Source: Apiotrichum sp. Y4204
Taxonomy: Eukaryota; Basidiomycota; Tremellomycetes; Trichosporonales; Trichosporonaceae
Reading direction: 5' to 3'
Assembly: GCA_025531455.1 (NCBI GenBank)
Contig: JAMYHL010000067.1
Coordinates: 186,001-250,000, forward strand
Length of the DNA: 64,000 nt
A program made the translations under genes and the position numbers. The notes below the pieces were generated by a model. That model saw nothing but the letters and a program-made list of their open reading frames with translations, had not been told where the DNA came from and did not search any database. The first letter of the stretch is position 1. Every line of letters begins with the position of its first letter. Positions 57,916-64,000 of the stretch are shown here, one piece after another.

Positions 57916-58842
57916 TCAACGGTAGCCATCCCATGGGTCCCTCTCATCCGCGAACTCGTCCTCGTCGCGACTCCACTCGCCATCAGAATACGCGTCTTCG
58001 AAGCCCTCCATGTCCTCGTCGGCGTCCTCATCTTCAGGATAGTCGTTGGCGTAGTAGTCCTCTTCATTCGAGTCCTCGTCCGCCTCATCCTCTGGCTCCG
58101 AGTCGGGCGGCGTCGACGGCGGCGACAGATCCTCGTATCCCAGCAGCGCGCCGATGCCCTCACCGTCCCCCGCGTCGCCATTCATGTCGCGGTAGTACAG
58201 GTCGTACACGTACTCGTCTTCTTCTTTCGGTTCTGGCTTCCCATTTCCCTCCACTGAACATTAGCACAGCCTGGCTCGCAGACCCACATTTGAGGTATTC
58301 TGCCAACATGGACTGGAAGGCCGCCATCTCCCGATCCTCGGCGGTGACCGCCTGCGCATCGACAAAGTGTAGCGCCGAGCGCGCAGCCTCAATCTCCTCC
58401 AGCGTGATTACTCTCGGGGGAAGATTCGGATCGTGTGGTAGCGGCCGCGGGACCACACGATACTGCGTCTGTGTCGCACCTCGTGGTGCTGGTGCGCTGG
58501 GAGCTGCCTCGAGTGGGGTCGACGAGGCCGCCGCTGGTGCCGTGCTCGGTGTGCTCATGAGTCCCTCGATGCGGGTCTGCGGTCAGAAACGCCACTCCTC
58601 GCCACTTGCCTTGAGCTGATCTCCCTCCGCACCCTGTCCCTGCCACGAGTCCGGCACAGTGTCCGCGAGTCGGAACACGCCGCGGCCCTTGACTGTGCGC
58701 CGCTTTGCGGCGCGCGAGTCGCCGCCCGAGATAACTGTTGAGGGTCAGCGGTATGCATCGGTGGCTGATACGTACCGAGAGATGATAGCGGGGCATCGGT
58801 GGCCTTGCGCTTGATGCGCAGAACGGTGTATTGTGGCGTCAT
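57916..58842 (-). CDS. IWR1: IWR1-type RNA polymerase II nuclear import factor
   Basis: Iwr1 binds assembled Pol II and brings it into the nucleus, then is exported. Four exons (58776-58842, 58610-58734, 58288-58576, 57916-58253), 272 aa. Seen: YTVLRIKRKATDAPL (conserved start with a basic NLS-like stretch), RGVFRLADTVPDSWQ, and the family hallmark EEDEYVYDLYYRD followed by ADEDSNEEDYYANDYPEDED. The rest of the C-terminus is strongly acidic. The second intron (58577-58609) begins GCAAGT, a GC-AG intron: only this donor keeps frame (QLK joined to TRIEGL). The gene converges with the TCD gene over about 230 bases. Confidence 0.9.
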
Positions 58843-59288
58843 GGTGGGATGGACAACAACAACAATGGTTGTCCTGCTCTGGTCTCTCTAGGATGCGGCG
58901 AGAGTGTGATGCCATATGCCAGTTGGGCCCCAGGACATCGAACAATACACTGATTGCGATAATTACTATTTATGACACCCTCACACCCTAATCAAACAAA
59001 AAGTTCGGTTTTCATACTCACTCCACCATTCCATAATCTTCACCATGACATCATGACGAACCTGCAGAGATCTGCACCGCGCCCAACGTCGGAGACAATG
59101 CTTGCAGCTTCTCGAGCTCACCATGCATGCAACAGAACGACCACTGCGCTGAGATTGGCAAGTCAGTAGACACCAACGCCTGCAAAGAGGTAGCAACACT
59201 TCAAAGATCCATGAATTTTGTCTTTTTACACAGTGCAGGCCCTCAAAATGTCCCCACACAAGGCATCCGAACTTGTCAAACGAGCCGC
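58843..59288. other. IWR1 upstream region and SDR 3' flank
   Basis: About 445 bases between minus-strand genes. Frames are short and unrecognised. The segment near 58950-58990 is AT rich. Confidence 0.4.
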
Positions 59289-60315
59289 TCAGCGGGTTGT
59301 GTATCCACCGTTGGCTGAGAGTGGTCAGCATCGTACTAACACGGAATACGTACAGAAGAGAATCTGGCCGGTGATCCACTTGTCGTGGCACAGGAAGTCG
59401 ACAAGAGGAGCAATGTCCTGGCGGTCAGTCATTAAACCCCGTGGCCACGGAGAACGGTACCTACCTTGATGTCGGTAAGGCGCCCCCCAATCGCATTGCT
59501 CTTGTGGAAGGCAACGGCCTCTGGACTCTCCTGGCCGTAGAAGAACGGCGTGTCTGGTGTGAGCTTCTGCTTTCAATATTCACACTCACCCATAGGACCC
59601 GGAGCGACAGCGTTGACGCGAATACCGCGGGACATGAGCCTGATGTCAGCGGTGGCTGAAGGCCTTTCACTCACTCCTTGGCAGCAGCCTTGGTGAACCA
59701 CTCCGCAGCGGCCTTCGAGCCCTGGTACGTCGAGTAACCCGGGGCAAAGGCGCCGAGAAGCGAGGTGACAATCGAGATGATGCAGCCACCGTCGACCATG
59801 TGGCGCGCGGCCTCCTGGATGAAGAAGAAGTTGATCTTGGAGTTCACGTTGAACATCTGGTCATATTCGTCCTCAGAGATGTGCAAAATGTCCTTCTTGA
59901 GCACCTTGCCGATCGTGTTGATGGCAATATCGAATCTGTCCGTGCCGAGGCCATTCAGCGTGTCCATGAAGAGCCTGGTGTTAGCGCAGCGCTACTCATC
60001 CCGTGTTGCATCTACGCAAGTTGTCTGTGCTGCAACAGCTATGGCAACTCACTTCTGGACGTCGTTGGCAGTGCGCAAGTCGGCCTGTACACAGATAGCC
60101 TTGACGCCATAACCCTCGAGCTTCTTGAGCGTCTCCTCCGCCCCGGCCTTGGAGTCCGGCGAGTTGTAGTGGATGGCGACATTGCAGCCCTGTTTGGCGA
60201 GTGTCTCAGCGATAAGGGCGCCTAGGTTCTGTCGTTAGTAGGTGCCCCACGGGGTGAAGTGACTCACCTTGCCACCGCCGGTAACGAGCGCGTTCTTGCC
60301 CTTGAGGTCAGTCAT
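59289..60315 (-). CDS. Short-chain dehydrogenase/reductase (3-oxoacyl-reductase-like)
   Basis: NAD(P)-dependent SDR, 250 aa, seven exons: 60268-60315, 60053-60228, 59675-59974, 59590-59639, 59465-59553, 59354-59417, 59289-59314. Seen: KNALVTGGGKNLGALIAETLA (cofactor TGxxxxxG), CNVAIHYNSPDSKAGAEET, QADLRTANDVQ, the catalytic YQGSK, and RVNAVAPGPMDTPFFYGQES. It ends GQILFSNGGYTTR, the usual classical SDR C-terminus. The canonical NNAG is replaced by INTIG, a variant seen in some fungal members. The natural substrate is unknown. It has no obvious functional partner next door. Confidence 0.9.
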
Positions 60316-61171
60316 GATGGAGAGGTTTCGGTGAACTGATCGGGTAGTGGGATATGGGTAGAGGTGGGAAGAGGTTTGATGCTTTCCGCCAGCACCCGTT
60401 TTATATCTTTCGCAGCCTCATCACTATATCGAGTCTCGTCTCTTGGCTCCCCTTCCCCCCCCCCCCGTGGCCCCCCCATGCCCTCCCTTGCGTGCAACCT
60501 TAAGCGAGTGCACTCGCGTTGTTAGTTATGACGTTAAGATGGCGGGAGCTACAAGAGCAGAGGATCATCACTCCGCTGCAGCCAAATTCCCCCAACCTCC
60601 ACTGCCTCCACACCTGCTGCCCTCCACCTCCGCCTCGGTGACCGACCGATTTTCGTCCCACGAGCTCAGGTTGGTGGTCGCTGGAATGGCACTCTGCTGA
60701 CTCTTGAAAGCTGTTGATCTTAGACCCAGATCGCATTAGCCGTTTATTTGGACCTTAACTGCACTCAGTCCTCGGTCCCGGAGTGGAGGACTTGGTGTTC
60801 CCGCTCGGGATAACAGGCCGATCCGCGGTAGATGCACTCCCCACTTCTCAATCCTCCGTCTGGCACTACTGCCTGGGCCAAAGCCTGATGAGCATGATCC
60901 GAGGATGGCCGCATGGGCGCGATGAGCAACGAAGAGCAAGAAGAGGATCGGTGTTGACTAGTTTTGAGCGATTTGGATTAGACGCATAATTTGATCGGCA
61001 GATGTCCAGATGTGTGATGTGCATTTTGTGATCGCCACATGTGATCTATGCAGATCACGATTTCGACGGCGTACGCTTGTAGTGATTCCACCTCCACATG
61101 CCACCACCACCTTCAGTTTGCCCATCACAATATAAACCAACGCCATCAAGCCGGTTGTGCAGCATTGCATT
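60316..61171. other. Intergenic upstream of the SDR and of tRNA-Gln
   Basis: About 855 bases. A run of 12 C (60455-60466) lies about 140 bases upstream of the SDR start. No convincing gene is seen. Confidence 0.4.
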
Positions 61172-61256
61172 GGCCAAATAGTATAATGGCTAGTACATGG
61201 GATTTTGACCGGGCAGCCCGGTTCCCGTAATCTGGGTTCGATCCCCAGTTTGGCCT
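61172..61256 (+). tRNA. tRNA-Gln (anticodon UUG) with a 13-nt intron
   Basis: The acceptor stem GGCCAAA pairs with TTTGGCC; D arm GTATAATGGCTAGTAC; anticodon stem TGGGA/TCCCG; loop TT-TTG-A-(intron)-T; T arm CTGGG-TTCGATC-CCCAG. Discriminator is T61256. The intron is best placed at 61209-61221, one base 3' of the anticodon, where nuclear tRNA introns lie. Its sequence ccggg-cag-cccgg can form a five-pair hairpin. A TTTT stretch just after the gene (61261-61264) fits a Pol III terminator. The anticodon assignment depends on the intron boundary, but the loop matches yeast tRNA-Gln(UUG). Confidence 0.93.
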
Positions 61257-61855
61257 TCCGTTTTGAAACGAAAGCAGAGGGACGCAACGTTGCTTTGTTT
61301 GTGCGGCTGAAATTCTTGTTCTTCAAAAAGCCCGCTGCCGCTATCCCCTCTGTTGCCCTTTGCGTCGCCCTGGTGTCGACGTTGAGCTTGGTTTTGCGCC
61401 CAGGCAACTTGCGGCTGGCATCATCTGGCGGAACTTCGTCATGTTCGCTTCGGTAGGGGCTCGCTGGTCGCTAAAAGACGCAACCCCAAAATCTCTGGAG
61501 GTGCAGCAGCACAGCGCAAACTTGGCCAGACCACATCCCCCACAGACTCTGGCCTCCATGTTCCCATCCGCAGCCGCAGTGTCGCAGTCCGTGATCGTTT
61601 CATACTCCTTAGATAGAGCCATTAGGCCATCGAGGGTTCATGATGGTCACGACTGAACAACGGCATCGCCCCCAAGAGACTGCCACACTCGGAAGCAAAT
61701 AGTGTTGTTTAACGCGGTCGACGCGCGGGGTCGCGCGGTCGCGCACTCGCAGTGATCGTGACAGTCTGTCACGCGTTTAGAGACGATGAGCATGGGCTAC
61801 TGCGTCTATTGCCACCCGTCATTGCCGCTTCTATCGTTGACAATAACCATTCACA
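61257..61855. other. Intergenic between tRNA-Gln and ARP10
   Basis: About 600 bases. Apart from the Pol III terminator at the start I see nothing firm. The region before 61856 should hold the ARP10 promoter. Confidence 0.4.
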
Positions 61856-63812
61856 ATGTCGGCTCAGCTATCAGCTCCCATGTCAGCAGCTGGGGCTTCC
61901 GCATCTGCAGCGGCACCACCATCTACCCCCGCTAAACGTTCATCAGCAGCTCTCGACGCCGGATCAAGCCGACGGGCAGCAGTCTCGCCCGCCTATGTAA
62001 GGGAACAAGGCATCAGGAACTGACGGCAGACGAACCGGCGCACGTCACTATACGGCACTGAAGACCGAGTTGTCATTGAGTGAGCTCTCCAGATAGGCCC
62101 TCTAATATCCAGTCCGGGAGCGCGCGTGTGGAAGGTCGGATTCTCGGGCGAACCGGATCCGCGCGCGGCGTTCTGGGCCACCTCGGATGTTGAGCTGGCG
62201 GAGGCGCGGACCGGGGCGGGAGAGATGTGGGATCTCGACCTTGGTGCAGTGTTCGGAGCAAGGGGAAGCAGAACCGAGGCGAGGCGTCTCGTTGGCGCGC
62301 GGATTGACCGCAGAGTGCGCGACGTGTATCATAAGTGAGTGCACGGGAAGGGTTGTGTCTGATGTCAGGTATCTCCTCACAGACGGTAAGGCGCGCAAGG
62401 TTCTCATTGTGGAGAATACATTTTTGCCGATCTTTGTGAAGGAGGAAATAGCGCGTGCTCTCTTTGAGAATCTAAAGGTATACGGCTATAGCAATGCCAG
62501 ATTGGCTCACAGCAGGTGCCTTCGGTGGCTTTCACGCCGTCGAGCCTGTTAACGCTGGCGGCGTGTGGGCATATCACAGGGCTTGTTGTCGACTGCGGCT
62601 GGCTTGAGACGACTGTGACTCCGGTATGTGGCTCACTACGACCTCTCTGACTTCAGGTATGCTATTCGCGGCCATTGTATCATCTCGCGCGCTCAAGTCC
62701 ATTGGGCGGGAGGGCATTGCACTCCCGACTTCGTGCTCTGTTGCGACGCTACGGACAGTATCGGCCATCGTCACGGGATATTTCAGGGTCATCCGCGGCA
62801 CCGCATGAAGGCGTGCCCCTCGGAGTGTTGACTGATCATCTCGTGGAACGGGTCCTGTCAGAGTCGTGCTTCGTGTGCCAGACCGCACCAAAGGTACTCT
62901 CACAGCCGAGTACGGACGAGCCAGTCGAACCTTTGGATGAAATCGACGATGCGGCCCTGATGTGTCTGCTGAGCGAACGGTATCACGGCTCCCAGGCAAG
63001 AGACTGGAACCTTGCGATTCCGGTGGCTCGGGGACCAAGCCCGACGCTTATTGTTCCGGGCTGGATTCGTGAGCGCGCAGCGGAGGTTCTCTTTGGCGAT
63101 GGACCAGATGAGGCACCGAGTCTCCCGGAGCTGATTCTCGATACTCTACTCAAGGTGGGTTAAATAATACGCAGAGCTGACCCAGATCCCTGTGGATATA
63201 CGCTCAACTCTGGCTTCGGCGATCGTCCTGACTGGCGGCATGTCATCTCTCCCGGGAATGATCCCCCGCCTACGGGGCTCTGTACTCATGCACCTTCCGG
63301 ATGTCGTGCCGGAAACGCCAACAACTCCCAAGGTGGAAGTTGCGATGTGGAAGAAACGGATGGGATCGAAATACGCAGCACTGCATGGCCTTGGGCCCAG
63401 TATTGGTGTCCTCAACGACCCCGCACCGATAGACGGCAAGACCACAGGCAAGGGAGGCATGACCCCACGATGGGCGCCGCCACTTCTGCCGTGGATTGGC
63501 GGGTCGCTTGCCGGGTAAGTTTCATCATGGCATTCGCAGCCAAACCTTTCTGACGACAGGGTGCTCAAGACGTCGGGGCCTGAACTCCTTCGCGAGGAGT
63601 ATGACACACGAGTCACTGACTCACTTGCCCTTGGCGAGGCGTACCAAGCGCAGCTCAAGGCTGAACGTCAGAATGCTCCTGTTCCGGTACATGGGCTTGC
63701 GCTGGAGGACCTGCGACCAGGAATGGCAACGGGCGCACTTGCCGAGCAGCGTAAGCGTGGTTGGACAGCGGGCGGCGGCCTGGGAGACTGGACGACGACG
63801 ATTGGATCGTAA
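61856..63812 (+). CDS. ARP10: Actin-related protein 10 (dynactin pointed-end subunit)
   Basis: Arp10/Arp11 caps the dynactin filament. Eight exons: 61856-61996, 62030-62079, 62113-62334, 62369-62477, 62516-62623, 62657-63154, 63186-63514, 63560-63812, giving 569 aa. Divergent actin fold: VVIDPGARVWKVGFSGEPDPR, KVLIVENTFLPIFVKEEIARALFENLK, VPSVAFTPSSLLTLAACGHITGLVVDCGWLETTVTPV followed by SRPLYHL, and SAIVLTGGMSSLPGMIPRL. The nucleotide loop is degenerate relative to actin, typical for this group. An Ala/Ser-rich N-terminal tail (about 45 aa) and a C-terminal part ending GWTAGGGLGDWTTTIGS are extensions. One intron ends CACAGCAG, a NAGNAG acceptor. Confidence 0.87.
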
Positions 63813-64000
63813 TGTAATAAAATAGCATTAAGAGAGTGGTTCGATGCAAGGGTGGACGCCACTGCCGAGACGCCACCGGATCGGTGTCGATCTGAGGCAA
63901 GGGGCTGATAATGTCGACGTAGATTGCTGATTCCTCTCGAGATAGAGTGGACGTTGCCATGCCGTGCAAACCATTCATTGTCTCTTTCATCTACACCGAG
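63813..64000. other. Window end: ARP10 3' flank, possible start of another gene's 3' part
   Basis: A minus-strand frame is open from the window edge to about 63655, overlapping the end of ARP10. There is no recognisable domain, so I do not call a gene. Confidence 0.3.

Noticed and set aside
63655..64000. Minus-strand open frame at the window edge
   Set aside because: It overlaps ARP10 coding sequence and shows no domain; it may be chance or the tail of a gene outside the window.
1..64000. CRISPR arrays or bacterial operon features
   Set aside because: No regularly spaced repeats, and the sequence is clearly eukaryotic nuclear DNA.

Overview
This is a contiguous piece of a fungal nuclear genome. 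Almost every gene is broken by spliceosomal introns, most only 30-60 nt long, with GT...AG ends and a CTGAC/CTAAC-like branch site close to the acceptor. The products are conserved eukaryotic housekeeping proteins, and a tRNA gene carries a canonical intron. High GC, very short introns, several microexons and the protein sequences point to a basidiomycete, most likely a tremellomycete yeast (Trichosporonales or a relative). That placement is inference; no rRNA or other marker gene is present.

Left part (0.5-24.4 kb), gene dense: NSE4 (SMC5/6 kleisin, +), a PPIL3-type cyclophilin (-), an RSC8/SWI3 remodeller subunit (-), the DEAD-box helicase FAL1/eIF4A-III (-), the SF3a60 splicing factor (+), the actin regulator AIP1 (-), the HDA1/Clr3 histone deacetylase (-), AP-3 beta (+), histidyl-tRNA synthetase with two start sites (-), the ABC-F protein GCN20 (+) and an APC-family permease (-).

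Nitrogen-related stretch (22.7-28.8 kb): the permease and an intronless arginase-family ureohydrolase diverge from a 1.1-kb promoter with four GATAAG/CTTATC motifs and tandem repeats. NADP-glutamate dehydrogenase follows. Together they could import a nitrogen compound, release nitrogen from it and re-assimilate ammonium. This is the most interesting functional hypothesis in the window.

Gene-sparse stretch (28.8-39.1 kb): three intergenic regions of about 2.4-2.8 kb surround only a CHORD-CS co-chaperone (+) and a zinc-dependent polyol-type dehydrogenase (-).

Right part (39.1-64 kb), dense again: calmodulin with 7- and 12-nt exons (-), VMS1/ANKZF1 (+), a YMR226C-type SDR with a mitochondrial-looking leader (+), RPC19 (-), a GEN1/YEN1 resolvase (+), VPS45 (-), cyclophilin A (-), TFIIH subunit TFB2 (-), a TCD-type t6A dehydratase (+), IWR1 (-), a second SDR (-), an intron-containing tRNA-Gln(UUG) (+) and dynactin ARP10 (+).

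I saw no transposon, CRISPR array, virus-like gene or toxin gene. Exon coordinates were assembled by hand from reading frame and splice consensus, so individual splice sites may be off by a few bases.
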